A DNA stretch of 64,000 bases from positions 1 through 64,000 of the forward strand of contig JABCZF010000020.1 in assembly GCA_013289825.1 (NCBI GenBank). The letters are read 5' to 3'. The notes under the pieces were generated by a model. It had not been told where the DNA came from. It was given only the letters and a program-made list of their open reading frames with translations, and made no database searches. The translations under genes were made by a program, and so were the position numbers. Of the stretch, positions 43,084 to 52,250 are shown one piece after another (within the stretch, counting starts at the first letter, position 1; every line of letters begins with the position of its first letter). Source of the stretch: Acidobacteriota bacterium (GTDB lineage Bacteria > Acidobacteriota > Terriglobia > Acidiferrales > UBA7541).

Positions 43084-43119
43084 TGCGGGGCCAAAGATGC
43101 CGCTGCCGTTGGCCCCGCA
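43084..43119 (-). terminator. Terminator hairpin after the TIGR03118 gene
   Basis: TGCGGGGCCAA (43084-43094) and TTGGCCCCGCA (43109-43119) form an 11-bp perfect stem. On the minus strand it is followed by TTTCTCT. It begins five bases beyond the stop codon of the minus-strand gene. Confidence 0.6.
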
Positions 43120-43124
43120 GCCGT

Positions 43125-44807
43125 TTATTGGACGGTAAGTGCCACCGAAGTTGAGTGAGACAGGCTGCCCGAGGTCCCCGTGATCATCACCGTGGTCGTC
43201 CCTCGCTGAGTTCCGTTCCCTGCACTGTTTGCGTTGTAGCCGCAGCCGCCCGCCGCAAGTAGAAAACCTACGACGATGAGGAGCGCAAGGCTGCCAGTCA
43301 GGTAGTGCAACCGTTTTCTCCCGCGGAGGTGCCGTCGGTTTCCTCTACCAGCAATCAGTAAGCCGAGCAGCCCTAGCGTCGGTATCGGAAGCGCTGCAGC
43401 AAAGATGCCTCCAGTGGAGTTCTTCGCCATCCTCACTGCTGGAGTGTAGGGCGACGAGGAAGTCATGATGCTCATGGTCGATGTCGCCGTTCCGCCGCTT
43501 GCGGGCGAAACCGATGGCTGTGAAAAACTACAAGTTGAGCCAAGCGGCTGTCCCGAGCAAGTGAGCGTGACGGCGGAGCTGAATCCATTGAGCCCACCGA
43601 GAGTTACGGTGAAGGCGGCCGGCTGCCCGGCTGCGATCGTCAATGTCGAGGGCGACGCAGCGATGCTGAAATCTGCGGTACCCGCAGGAGGTGTGGTGTT
43701 CCGAGTGATGGCTGCGAACAGACCGTGCGTTTCGTTGGCGAGACCCGCAGTGATGTACATGGTATTGGGATCGCCGGATTGTGCTCCGCCACCGCCGAAG
43801 ACCATGTCCCAGAGAGAGCCATTGACGATGGGTGCGCCGTTCGAATCCTTCATCTGGTCGACAAAGGCGCCGGTGGAGAAGTTGTAGGCGTTGATGGCGC
43901 CATCGCCAAAATTTCCAACCAGCAAGTCTCCGGCCAGCGAACCGAATCCCGCTGGCGGAACAACCACGCCCCAGGGCGCGTTCAGATGTGCGTCGCTGGT
44001 AATCCTGCTGATCATGGTGCCGCTCGTGGTGAACAGATCTACGAAGCCTGAGCCAGCAATTTTCAGAGGATCGTGCATGGGCATGTCCTGGAGGGCGTAG
44101 GTCACGACGACCATGGAGGTTTGGTTGACGGTGATGACATGGACGCCAAACGGAGCGTATCCGGGTGAACCTGAACCCGCCGGCACTGCGGGCGGAGCCG
44201 GATCGTTAAAGGCTCCGGGCCCGAGGACCTGGGTGGCCTTAAAGGTAGTGTCGTAAATCTCGACCTGGCCGGAGCGGAAATTGCTGGCCAGCAGAAAAGT
44301 GCCGGTGCCGCTAGTGACGAGCGCCAGGCCCTTGTATACTGCGCCAGTCGCTGCGGTTGGCTTGGTCGAATTGTCCACCGCAAGCATGGAAGAAGTCCCT
44401 CCGGTCCAGCCGGAGATGGTTCCGTCTTCGGTGTCAAAGATAAAAAGACTACTGCTGCCGCCGAGACTAAAGCCTCCTGCGCTGTTTCCGACGCATCCCG
44501 TCGGTGTGGCCGGATTCGAACTCCCCGTCGGGGGCGCAATCTTGAACGCTCCCTGAACAGCTCCAGCGGTGTTGTACAGTGAAGTCACCCCTGTCGGGCT
44601 GGCATTGTCGGCAATCCAAAAGGGATCGCCGGGGATGATGCAGATGCCCCAGGGATTGACCAGATTGGCATCGATCACGGGCGCCAGCCCCGGTGTGTCG
44701 GATACCAGATTGGTCTGCTTATAGCTGTTCACCTGAGCTTGGGCAGCTGGCAGGGAAAGAATGGGGGCGCAGACTAGCCCCAGCAAAAACACTCGTACTC
44801 TTGGCAT
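43125..44807 (-). CDS. TIGR03118-family secreted protein with C-terminal TM and Ig-like tail
   Basis: The 560-residue product has a signal peptide (MPRVRVFLLGLVCAPILSLPAAQA). The next 350 residues carry TIGR03118 hallmarks: QTNLVSDTPGLAPVIDANLVNPWGI near residue 32, WIADNASPTGVTSLY, NAPWGVVVPPAGFG and GDLLVGNFGDGAINAYNF. A beta-rich domain of the kind found in secreted acidobacterial proteins (about 390-460) follows, then two hydrophobic stretches and a tail GTTTVMITGTSGSLSHSTSVALTV. The role is unknown, likely cell-surface. GAGGAG stands about 11 bases before the start. Confidence 0.83.
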   Translation of the reverse strand: MPRVRVFLLGLVCAPILSLPAAQAQVNSYKQTNLVSDTPGLAPVIDANLVNPWGICIIPGDPFWIADNASPTGVTSLYNTAGAVQGAFKIAPPTGSSNPATPTGCVGNSAGGFSLGGSSSLFIFDTEDGTISGWTGGTSSMLAVDNSTKPTAATGAVYKGLALVTSGTGTFLLASNFRSGQVEIYDTTFKATQVLGPGAFNDPAPPAVPAGSGSPGYAPFGVHVITVNQTSMVVVTYALQDMPMHDPLKIAGSGFVDLFTTSGTMISRITSDAHLNAPWGVVVPPAGFGSLAGDLLVGNFGDGAINAYNFSTGAFVDQMKDSNGAPIVNGSLWDMVFGGGGAQSGDPNTMYITAGLANETHGLFAAITRNTTPPAGTADFSIAASPSTLTIAAGQPAAFTVTLGGLNGFSSAVTLTCSGQPLGSTCSFSQPSVSPASGGTATSTMSIMTSSSPYTPAVRMAKNSTGGIFAAALPIPTLGLLGLLIAGRGNRRHLRGRKRLHYLTGSLALLIVVGFLLAAGGCGYNANSAGNGTQRGTTTVMITGTSGSLSHSTSVALTVQ

Positions 44808-44952
44808 GACTTTGTATTGCTCCTCTCGATCATCGGTCATTCATCGGCAACCGTTTTCCGTATGCCTATGCGTTCTCTGCAGTTGGATGCCTTCGCGATA
44901 TCAGGAATAAATCACGGGCGGAACAAGTCTTAGTTAACTTGGAGGCTGTTCT

Positions 44953-46785
44953 ATGAAAACGACTTATGAGCGCGTGTCACGTCTAAGGAGTCGAGGGGTG
45001 GCGACTCTTCCTGCGGAAATTGCTTCCAAAGGAGGCCAGCTCCTCTCTCGGAACGAAATGAAGTTCTCCGGCTCGATTGTGCGTTTTGGCACGTTCGAAG
45101 TGGATTTGGAGTCCCGCGAGCTGCGCAAGCACGGGCTGCACGTACGCCTGGAGGAAAAGCCATTTCAAATTCTGGAGTTGCTGCTCGAGCAGGCTGGGCG
45201 CGTGGTCACTCGCCGAGCGTTGCGCGAAAAACTTTGGCCCGACACCCATGTCGGCTACGACCAAAATCTCAATACGGCGGTAAACAAATTACGCGAATTG
45301 CTGGGTGACTCCGCGCAAAGCTCTCGCTTCATTGAAACTCTCCCCAGGCTTGGATACCGGTTCATCGCTCCTGTTGCAAACCCCGCGGGATCTTCTTCGC
45401 TTGTTGCCAAGAAAATGCTCGCCGTTCTTCCCTTTGAAAACCTCGGAGGTGATCCCGATCAGGAGTATTTCGCGGACGGATTAACGGAGGAGATGATTTC
45501 CCATCTCGGCCAGCTCGATCCACGGCGGCTTGGCGTGATTGCGCGAACCTCCGCGATTCAGTACAAGAACACGCGGAAATCGATCACGGAAATCGCAGCA
45601 GATCTGAAGGTCAGTTACATTTTAGAAGGAAGCGTGCGTTGCGAAGGAAACGGCACTCGCATTACGGCGCAATTGATCGAAGTGGCCGACCAGACCCACC
45701 TTTGGTCCGCCAGCTACGATCGCGACTTGCGTGACATTTTGAGCGTGCAAGCGGATGTCGCGCGTCAAGTCGGGCGAGCGCTCTCTCTGGAGCTGTTGGC
45801 GGACGGTGCATCGAAATCGCCGGTGTTCGCACCCGCCGCCCACGAAGCGTATCTACGCGGGCGTTTCTATTTTGGCCAGAGGACCGAAGAGGCACTAAAA
45901 AAAGCGGTCTCTTCTTTTGAGACAGCTCTGTCCATTGAGCCGAATTGCGCCCGCTCCTACTCTGGAATCGCGGATTGCTGCTGCCTGCTCTCCTGGTTTG
46001 GTGCGCTCACGCCAAAGATAGCCGGACAAAAAGCGGCGGTCGCAGCAACGCGCGCGGTCGAAATCGATGCATCTCTCGGAGAATCACATGCTTCGCTCGC
46101 TCTCGTGCGCTTCTGGTACGACTGGAATTGGGAAGCAGCGGAGGAGGAATTCCTCCGCGCGATCGAATTGAACCCAAGTTATACCTCCGCTTACCAATGG
46201 TATGCGGCGTATCTGAATACCCAGGGCCGCTTCGAGGAAGCGCAAGCAGCGCAGCAAAGCGCGAGGGAACTCGATCCCTTTTCGCTGATCCTAAACATGA
46301 ATGTAGCGGATCCGCTGTTTTTCTCGCGCCAGTACGACCTTGCCGTCCGGCAACTTGTCGCCTTGCTGGAGCACGAACCCCGCTTCTTCCCGGCCCTCTT
46401 CCAGCTAGGCCGCGTCTATGTCCAGATGGAAATGTATGCGGAGGCTATCGCGGCCTTCGAACAAGCGTTGCAGTTTTCTCGCCAGCAGGAGGCGCTGCCC
46501 GCGCTGGCTCATGCTTACGCTTTGGCAGGCAGAACCCCGGAAGCAAGAGTCATTCTGGAAGAAATGACTAACGATAAAACCGGCCGCTACGTGGCGTCGC
46601 CAATGGTTGCCCGAGTTTATCTGGGGCTGGGTGAATACGAAACAGCTCTCGATTGGTTGGAAAAAGGTATCGAGGAGCGCTCGTATTGGATGGTCTTCCT
46701 GAAAAGCGACCCTGTGTATGACCCCATCCGGTCCCACCCGAGGTTTGGCGATTTACTCAAGCTCGCCGGGCTAGCCTCCTCCTGA
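44953..46785 (+). CDS. Winged-helix DNA-binding protein with TolB-like and TPR domains
   Basis: The 610-residue protein starts after GGAGG. Residues about 35-135 form an OmpR/ToxR-type winged helix (FGTFEVDLESRELRKHG..., ending RFIETLPRLGYRF). Residues about 150-280 are the adenylate-cyclase/TolB-like domain (LAVLPFENLGGDPDQEYFADGLTEEMISHLG). From about 300 TPR repeats run to the end, e.g. AIELNPSYTSAYQWYAAYLNTQGRFEEA. No TM helix separates the winged helix from the rest, so it is probably a cytosolic regulator. Similar proteins are numerous in acidobacteria, and the fragment at 26709 is a truncated relative. Confidence 0.87.
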   Translation: MKTTYERVSRLRSRGVATLPAEIASKGGQLLSRNEMKFSGSIVRFGTFEVDLESRELRKHGLHVRLEEKPFQILELLLEQAGRVVTRRALREKLWPDTHVGYDQNLNTAVNKLRELLGDSAQSSRFIETLPRLGYRFIAPVANPAGSSSLVAKKMLAVLPFENLGGDPDQEYFADGLTEEMISHLGQLDPRRLGVIARTSAIQYKNTRKSITEIAADLKVSYILEGSVRCEGNGTRITAQLIEVADQTHLWSASYDRDLRDILSVQADVARQVGRALSLELLADGASKSPVFAPAAHEAYLRGRFYFGQRTEEALKKAVSSFETALSIEPNCARSYSGIADCCCLLSWFGALTPKIAGQKAAVAATRAVEIDASLGESHASLALVRFWYDWNWEAAEEEFLRAIELNPSYTSAYQWYAAYLNTQGRFEEAQAAQQSARELDPFSLILNMNVADPLFFSRQYDLAVRQLVALLEHEPRFFPALFQLGRVYVQMEMYAEAIAAFEQALQFSRQQEALPALAHAYALAGRTPEARVILEEMTNDKTGRYVASPMVARVYLGLGEYETALDWLEKGIEERSYWMVFLKSDPVYDPIRSHPRFGDLLKLAGLASS

Positions 46786-46825
46786 CCTGCATGAAAATGG
46801 TTCGCGACTCTCATCGGGGCGGGCT

Positions 46826-49489
46826 TCAGTTCTCGGGCGCGCCCAGAGTAGCCGGCGCCACGTTCCATCCTTCCACCACGAGATAGGGCTTTGGACCATC
46901 CTGGGACGGGCGCAGAAACTTTGCCGTCACGGTTCGCTTCTCACCGGGCAGGAGAGAAAAGTAGTTGTCGTCCCAGAAGATTGGCGTGATGTCTTCGCCG
47001 TCCTTGCCGTGAGTGACTCGCACGTGCACCATGAATGCTATCGCGTTGCTAGGATTCATCAACGTTACATGAGCCTCGCCGTTTAAGAAGGCTGAACTCG
47101 TTCTCAAACTAACCTGCGGCAAAGAATTAAGACCCGTAAGATCCGCAAACTCCGCCTGTGGCGTGTACACCGTATCCTGTCTCTTCGCCCAGTTGAGGGT
47201 GTCCGCCTTAGTAGATAGCCAATAGAAATTGTCGCTGACTAGCTCTCCTCCGGGAGCGTGCAATTGCAACCGCAGGAAATAAGTCTTGGAAAGGCCATCC
47301 ACTTTCGGTAGGTCGAATGCCTTGGTGCTGCTGTCGGCGGCGAGATCCACGGTGGCCTCGCGAGAAGCCTTTTCCGCAGCGTCAATGTTGTACATCTTCG
47401 CGCTGACCTTCCTTCCCTCGAGCGCCACGTACATGCTGTTGACCACGGTGACCGAGTTGTCGTCGTAGGAATACTGCACGTGGACGGGCTCCATAGCCTT
47501 CTTCGTGCCGAAGTAGCCGCCCGCAGGTACCAGGTAGTAGTCGTAGAGATGCCAGATCAGCGATGGCCAACCATTATTGAGCATCCACTGAATCACGCCG
47601 GTGGATGTGTACTTATTCCGTCCGTAAGCCTCGAACATCGCGCGCTCGCCGTCGTAGGTCATGGCTTGGGCTTTTCGTTCGTAATCATCGAGTGATGTGG
47701 CTTGCCCATAGCGCCGGTCGAGACCGTCAGTGAAAACATTCACCGTCGTGAAGCGCTCGCCTCCGGAGTGGTAGTTCCACACTTCGTCGATCGGCCAGAG
47801 ATGATCCTGGGGAATAAATCGCTCGAGCGATTCGCGCGGTGGAATCGCCGGGCCCGGACTTGTCTCCGTGTTATAGCCGTAAGCCCCGCCTGCTTTTTTG
47901 TCCGCCAGCCAGTACACTGGCGGGACATATTCGTAAGGCCCGGTCATCTTCACGCCCGATTTTCCGGTGACGGTTGTCTTTTCTTCTGACGCCGAGGAAA
48001 TAATCGGATTTGGCCATTCCAGGTCTTTCTCGATGCCCAGATACATTTTCTCGACATCGGCAGGCGGAGGCCCGTCGCTGCCATTTAGCCACACAAAAAC
48101 GCTCGGATGGTTTCTCAGCCGTCCTATTTGATCCGTCAACGATGCCGCCGCAATTTTCCGCTGGTCGCCTTTCCAGAGCTTCCAGCGCTCCCAGGCATCG
48201 CAGCACGTCCAACCGGGCATCACCAGAATGCCCAGCCTGTCGGTCTTGTCGAAAAATTCGTCGTGGTCCAAGCGTCCTTCGAGCCGGATGGTGTTCAAAC
48301 CCATGTCATGTACGTACGCCAAATCCGCGTCGAGCCGCTCCGACGACCAACGCAAGAACATGTCCGGTGTCCAAGCCGCTCCTCGAATCAGCAATTTGCG
48401 GCCGTTAATTTTGAAAAGCCGATAGCCTTTGTCGGTAATTTCGGAGGTCACTTCGCGAATGCCAAACTTGACGCTGGCGGAATCGGAAGTTTGCCCGTCA
48501 GCGGCAAAGCTCAGCTTGGCGGTGTAAAGATTTGGCTCGCCCATCTGGTAAGGCCACCAAAGCTGCGGGTGCTCGAACTTCAGTTGCGCAAATTCCTCTG
48601 GCGCGAAGTGCACTTTCTTCGACTCGCCTGCGCCCAATTCGACTGGCTTCTCTAGCGAAATGCCTTCGATATCGCCACGGAAGATCCCTTTCACGGGGTG
48701 CTCCGCCGTATTGTGTAAATCGGCGCTGACGGTTAGTGCTGCCGTTCTGTACTCGGCATCCAACTTAGCCGCCACAAAGGGGTGACGCACCGAAACATCC
48801 CCGCTCGTCGTCAAAAACACTTCTTTCCAGATGCCCAAGTCCCTGTCGGCAGGAGTCGGATTCCAATCGACCCAGGTAATTCCCAAGTCGTCCTTTTGCG
48901 GTGCGAATATTTCCAGCGCCAGGGCGTTCATCTTTCCGGCCTGGACGTTTTTGCTTACGTTGAATTCAAACGCGCGATAGGTTCCAGCCACATCTTTGGC
49001 ATCGCCGACTTTCACGCCGTTGACCCAGACATTCGCCCGGTAATTAATCCCAAGAAAATCGAGCCACGAATTCTTCCGCGGGAGGGTCGAGGGCCCCTCA
49101 AATTCCGCCCGAAACCACCACGAGCAAAGAAACGGGCTCCCCGCCGGCATGTCCTGGATCGCAAAAAACGATTTGTTGGAATAATTCATCCCCGGAAGGG
49201 TTTTCAGATTGGTTCCGAAGTACGGATCAGGGTAGGTCTTGTCCGTAACCAGCGCCCCGACAACCGTTGCCGGCAGGTCGCTCTTATGCCACGACGAGGC
49301 ATCAAAGCCTGCCGTTGAGGCTTGCTCGCCCGTCACCTTCGCGACGCACGACGACTGAATCTGCCAATCCTTGTCGAGGTAGACGCGCGTGCCCGGCTCG
49401 GCGGCATCCTGCGCCACGGCTCCCGCCAACCCCGCGAGCAAGATCACCAGCACCAACGCGCAACGGCCCAACCAAGCGTATCGGGACAT
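46826..49489 (-). CDS. Glycoside hydrolase family 2, exo-beta-D-glucosaminidase-like
   Basis: The 887-residue protein has a signal peptide (residues 1-27) and GGAGGAG just before ATG. Sugar-binding (about 35-230), immunoglobulin-like (about 230-350) and TIM-barrel domains follow in GH2 order. The general acid motif reads WLNGSD (Asp472), as in chitosan-active exo-beta-D-glucosaminidases (CsxA type) instead of the NE of beta-galactosidases; the nucleophile is Glu542 in GYNTETSPGPAIP. It would release glucosamine from chitosan or glucosaminides outside the cytosol. Beta-mannosidase activity cannot be excluded. Confidence 0.85.
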   Translation of the reverse strand: MSRYAWLGRCALVLVILLAGLAGAVAQDAAEPGTRVYLDKDWQIQSSCVAKVTGEQASTAGFDASSWHKSDLPATVVGALVTDKTYPDPYFGTNLKTLPGMNYSNKSFFAIQDMPAGSPFLCSWWFRAEFEGPSTLPRKNSWLDFLGINYRANVWVNGVKVGDAKDVAGTYRAFEFNVSKNVQAGKMNALALEIFAPQKDDLGITWVDWNPTPADRDLGIWKEVFLTTSGDVSVRHPFVAAKLDAEYRTAALTVSADLHNTAEHPVKGIFRGDIEGISLEKPVELGAGESKKVHFAPEEFAQLKFEHPQLWWPYQMGEPNLYTAKLSFAADGQTSDSASVKFGIREVTSEITDKGYRLFKINGRKLLIRGAAWTPDMFLRWSSERLDADLAYVHDMGLNTIRLEGRLDHDEFFDKTDRLGILVMPGWTCCDAWERWKLWKGDQRKIAAASLTDQIGRLRNHPSVFVWLNGSDGPPPADVEKMYLGIEKDLEWPNPIISSASEEKTTVTGKSGVKMTGPYEYVPPVYWLADKKAGGAYGYNTETSPGPAIPPRESLERFIPQDHLWPIDEVWNYHSGGERFTTVNVFTDGLDRRYGQATSLDDYERKAQAMTYDGERAMFEAYGRNKYTSTGVIQWMLNNGWPSLIWHLYDYYLVPAGGYFGTKKAMEPVHVQYSYDDNSVTVVNSMYVALEGRKVSAKMYNIDAAEKASREATVDLAADSSTKAFDLPKVDGLSKTYFLRLQLHAPGGELVSDNFYWLSTKADTLNWAKRQDTVYTPQAEFADLTGLNSLPQVSLRTSSAFLNGEAHVTLMNPSNAIAFMVHVRVTHGKDGEDITPIFWDDNYFSLLPGEKRTVTAKFLRPSQDGPKPYLVVEGWNVAPATLGAPEN

Positions 49490-49875
49490 AGAGCTCCTCC
49501 GAGAAATCGCGCAGCGATTCCATTCTCAGGGATACCTTTCGAGGCATCACGCAGGCCATGTTAAACCGATTCAATGCAGCCCTGCAACGGGTGCGGTCAT
49601 CGACCTTCTCGATCGACAGAATCGCGATGGTGAGGCCGATGAAGGCCTCGCCGTGATCCCCTCGTGCGGGCTACCTGTATGTCAAAATCGAAAAGTGTTG
49701 ATGAGCCGGCTGATCCATCCGCTCGTGAACGTGGAGTTTTGTCAGATTAGCAATCGTGGAAAGAGACTCCCGCCCGGCGCGGAGGAATTCACTGCCCTTC
49801 CTAGAAGCTACATCGCCGGAAGCCGGGTAGGGCTGGCGAGGTTCTCGCGGCACTTGTGGTATTCTTGAAAGCCGT
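49490..49875. other. 386-base gap before the tRNA gene
   Basis: It contains the ribosome site of the GH2 gene and presumably promoters for it and for the tRNA. A TATTCT box (49860-49865) could be the -10 of the tRNA; no matching -35 is clear. The open frames across it have no recognisable homology. Confidence 0.4.
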
Positions 49876-49962
49876 GCCGGGCTGGCGGAACTGGCAGACG
49901 CGCCGGACTCAAAATCCGGTGACCGCAAGGTCGTGTAGGTTCGATTCCTATGCCCGGCACCA
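49876..49962 (+). tRNA. tRNA-Leu, anticodon CAA
   Basis: The acceptor arm GCCGGGC (49876-49882) pairs with GCCCGGC (49952-49958), followed by A and an encoded CCA. The anticodon stem CCGGA/TCCGG frames the loop CTCAAAA, giving anticodon CAA (reads UUG). A long variable arm and the T-arm GTAGGTTCGATTCCTAT complete a class II tRNA. Confidence 0.95.
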
Positions 49963-50106
49963 CTCCTCTATAGTTACCCATTGTCAATGTCACTCGCATC
50001 CGTGAGATGGTGGTCCCATCGGTCCTTGGACCGGCTCGATAATATTTACAAAAAGCCTTGAAAAAACACGGTTTTCCGTTGTTTTTGTTGGGTTCTGGAA
50101 AGACCT

Positions 50107-50167
50107 TGGTTCGTAGGAAGGGGTCGAACCTACGCGGTACTAAGTACCTCAAGATCTGGAGTCCCAC
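50107..50167 (-). other. Possible tRNA 3'-half remnant
   Basis: On the minus strand a stretch reads like the second half of a class II tRNA: a loop-like CTCCAGA, a variable-arm-type hairpin GGTAC-TTA-GTACC, then GTAGGTTCGACC and an end in ACCA. The acceptor 5' partner and D-arm are missing and one T-stem pair is mismatched, so it cannot be a working tRNA. It may be a remnant, or chance. The rest of 49963-50179 shows nothing else. Confidence 0.3.
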
Positions 50168-50179
50168 ACTCAAGAGGCC

Positions 50180-50779
50180 TTAGGAAACGCTTCTCTCCCA
50201 CGGTGGAGGAACTTTCACCGAGGCCATTCCCGCCGCCGTCGCGGCCTGAATCCCCATTTCCGTGTCCTCAAAAACCAGGCAGTTCATCGGCGCCACTCCA
50301 AGTTTCGCGGCTGCCAGCAAAAACGCTTCTGCGTCAGGTTTGCTCTTTTCATACTCTCCGGCACAGACCAACGCGTCGAATCTATCCAGCAGCTTCAGCG
50401 CCTCAAGAGACGCGGTCACAGAGTCCCGCGCGCTTCCCGACACTACCGCAAAAGGAATTCGTCCATGCTGCGCCTCTATATGCTCCAACACTTCTGGAAC
50501 AGCTTTAAGCTCCGGAAGCAGTTCGAAATAGAATTCCTCCTTTCGGCGGGCCACCCTCTCCACGGGCATGCTCAGTCCATGCTGCTGGTTTAGCGTGGAA
50601 ATAATCTCGGCAGTGGGCCTGCCACCCCAAGCGTAGAAAAGTTCTTCACTTAATTCGCAATTCCATTCGGCTAGGGACTTCCTCCAAGCCAGGTAGTGAA
50701 GCGGCATGGAATCGGCGATGGTGCCGTCGCAGTCGAATAAATACGCACGAAACAAACCCTCGGGCAATTTTAGTTTCAT
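50180..50779 (-). CDS. HAD-superfamily hydrolase, beta-phosphoglucomutase-like
   Basis: A 199-residue protein with motif I DCDGT (residues 16-20), motif II S in VVSGSARD, Lys in YEKSKPDAEAFL, and motif IV in FEDTEMGIQAA. The cap is helical (C1 type), as in beta-phosphoglucomutase and phosphoglycolate-type phosphatases. It should be a cytosolic sugar-phosphate or similar phosphatase/phosphomutase. It is divergent from the MFS gene; the intergenic space is 54 bases. Confidence 0.88.
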   Translation of the reverse strand: MKLKLPEGLFRAYLFDCDGTIADSMPLHYLAWRKSLAEWNCELSEELFYAWGGRPTAEIISTLNQQHGLSMPVERVARRKEEFYFELLPELKAVPEVLEHIEAQHGRIPFAVVSGSARDSVTASLEALKLLDRFDALVCAGEYEKSKPDAEAFLLAAAKLGVAPMNCLVFEDTEMGIQAATAAGMASVKVPPPWERSVS

Positions 50780-50833
50780 TCCTTATGCTGATCTCCTGTT
50801 CGACATTCTAAGCGTACGGCGACAGTTGCGCTA

Positions 50834-52183
50834 ATGGTGCGCTTGCCCGCAGTCCGGCGAGCCGATAAACTCCGCGCACCCATGCCGCCCCTAGCGAGCG
50901 AGTCCAAGGCGCAGCCCGCAGTTCAACCGCGCCGCCTCGCCGGATTCTGGGCGCTCATCGCGGTGCAGTTCCAAGGCGCCTTCAGCGACAACGCCCTCAA
51001 ATGGCTCGTCGCTTTCCTGGTCCTCGACTCCGCGCTCTCGAAAGAGCGCCGCGATCTCTGGTTTGTACTTGTCGTGCCGCTGCTTTTCGCCGTTCCCTTC
51101 CTGATTTTCTCCATCCCTGGAGGATACTTCGCGGACAAGTACAGCAAGCGCAGCGTTACACTGTGGACAAAATTCTTCGAGCTCGGCGTCATGGGCCTGG
51201 CAACGTACGCGCTCGCAAGCGATCGCCTCGACATCGCCGGCATCGCTCTGTTTTTGGCCTGCACACAAGGCGCAATCTTTGGCCCAACAAAATACGGCTT
51301 GCTCCCCGAGTTGCTGCCGGTATCCAAGTTGAGCTGGGGCAACGGCATCATCGAACTCGGCACCCTGCTCGCCGCCATCAGCGCCGCTCTCGCCGGAGGT
51401 TTTCTGGCCCAATCCTTTCATGGACGCCAAATTTGGTCCGGCGTCATCTTTCTCGCTCTCACCGTGCTCGGTCTCCTGGCAAGCCTCGGCATCAGCAAAG
51501 TTCCGGCCGCTGATCCCACCCGCCGTTTCGATTGGAACGTCCCCGCCGAATTTTTTCATGAAATTCGCCGCATGAGGAGCGACTCGACGCTCTGGACCGC
51601 CGTCGTCGCCAACACCTTTTTTTGGTTTCTCGGTTCCCTGCTGTTACTGAACATCGTCTTGTACGCCACGGACATTCTTCGCGTGGACGACGCACACAGC
51701 AGCCACCTCCTCGCAGCTCTCAGCCTCGGCATTGGGATGGGCAGTTTTGCCGCGGGCCTCGCTTCCGGAAGAAAAATCGAGCCGGGCATGGTCCTTCCCG
51801 GTTTAGGCGGCATCCTGTTGATGGCTGCGTGGCTCTCCCGGCCGCACATCAGCTACCTGGCAGTCCTCGTCGAACTCGCACTGCTCGGCGTAGCCGGAGG
51901 ATTCTTTGTGGTCCCGGTGAACGCGCTGATCCAACAACGCCCCAGGCCGGAAGAGAAAGGCCGCACCATCGCCGTCGCAAACCTGCTTTCGTTTGTGGGC
52001 GTCGCCCTGCAGCCCCTCGCGCAGTACGCCATGGTGCGCCTCGGCCACCCTGATCCATCGCGCGTCTTTTTAATCGCCGCAGCAATGACCCTGCTCATGG
52101 GCATCATCCTCGCCCGCATGCTGCCCGATCTTTGGCCGAGGGCCCTCGACTGGACGCGGCTGCGGCCAAGGGCTACTCTATAG
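50834..52183 (+). CDS. Major facilitator transporter, LplT (lysophospholipid transporter)-like
   Basis: The 449-residue protein has about 12 TM segments; the first includes GFWALIAVQFQGAFSDNALKWLVAFLVLD, with the conserved 'F.DN..K' of the LplT group, followed by SIPGGYFADKYSKR. LplT flips 2-acyl-glycerophosphoethanolamine inwards for reacylation. In several bacteria the transporter is fused to or next to an acyltransferase, absent here. The ATG at 50834 has no clear ribosome site; an ATG at 50882 is the alternative start. Confidence 0.78.
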   Translation: MVRLPAVRRADKLRAPMPPLASESKAQPAVQPRRLAGFWALIAVQFQGAFSDNALKWLVAFLVLDSALSKERRDLWFVLVVPLLFAVPFLIFSIPGGYFADKYSKRSVTLWTKFFELGVMGLATYALASDRLDIAGIALFLACTQGAIFGPTKYGLLPELLPVSKLSWGNGIIELGTLLAAISAALAGGFLAQSFHGRQIWSGVIFLALTVLGLLASLGISKVPAADPTRRFDWNVPAEFFHEIRRMRSDSTLWTAVVANTFFWFLGSLLLLNIVLYATDILRVDDAHSSHLLAALSLGIGMGSFAAGLASGRKIEPGMVLPGLGGILLMAAWLSRPHISYLAVLVELALLGVAGGFFVVPVNALIQQRPRPEEKGRTIAVANLLSFVGVALQPLAQYAMVRLGHPDPSRVFLIAAAMTLLMGIILARMLPDLWPRALDWTRLRPRATL

Positions 52184-52250
52184 CCCCCGTTCGCCAGGGG
52201 CTCCGGTCCCTCCCGGCGCAGACGAACGGTTTCCGAGGTCGAGGTTTCCG

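Noticed and set aside
49808..50173. Minus-strand frame across the tRNA gene (contains GIGIEPTRPCGHRILSP)
   Set aside because: This is the familiar false translation of a tRNA-Leu gene, not a protein.
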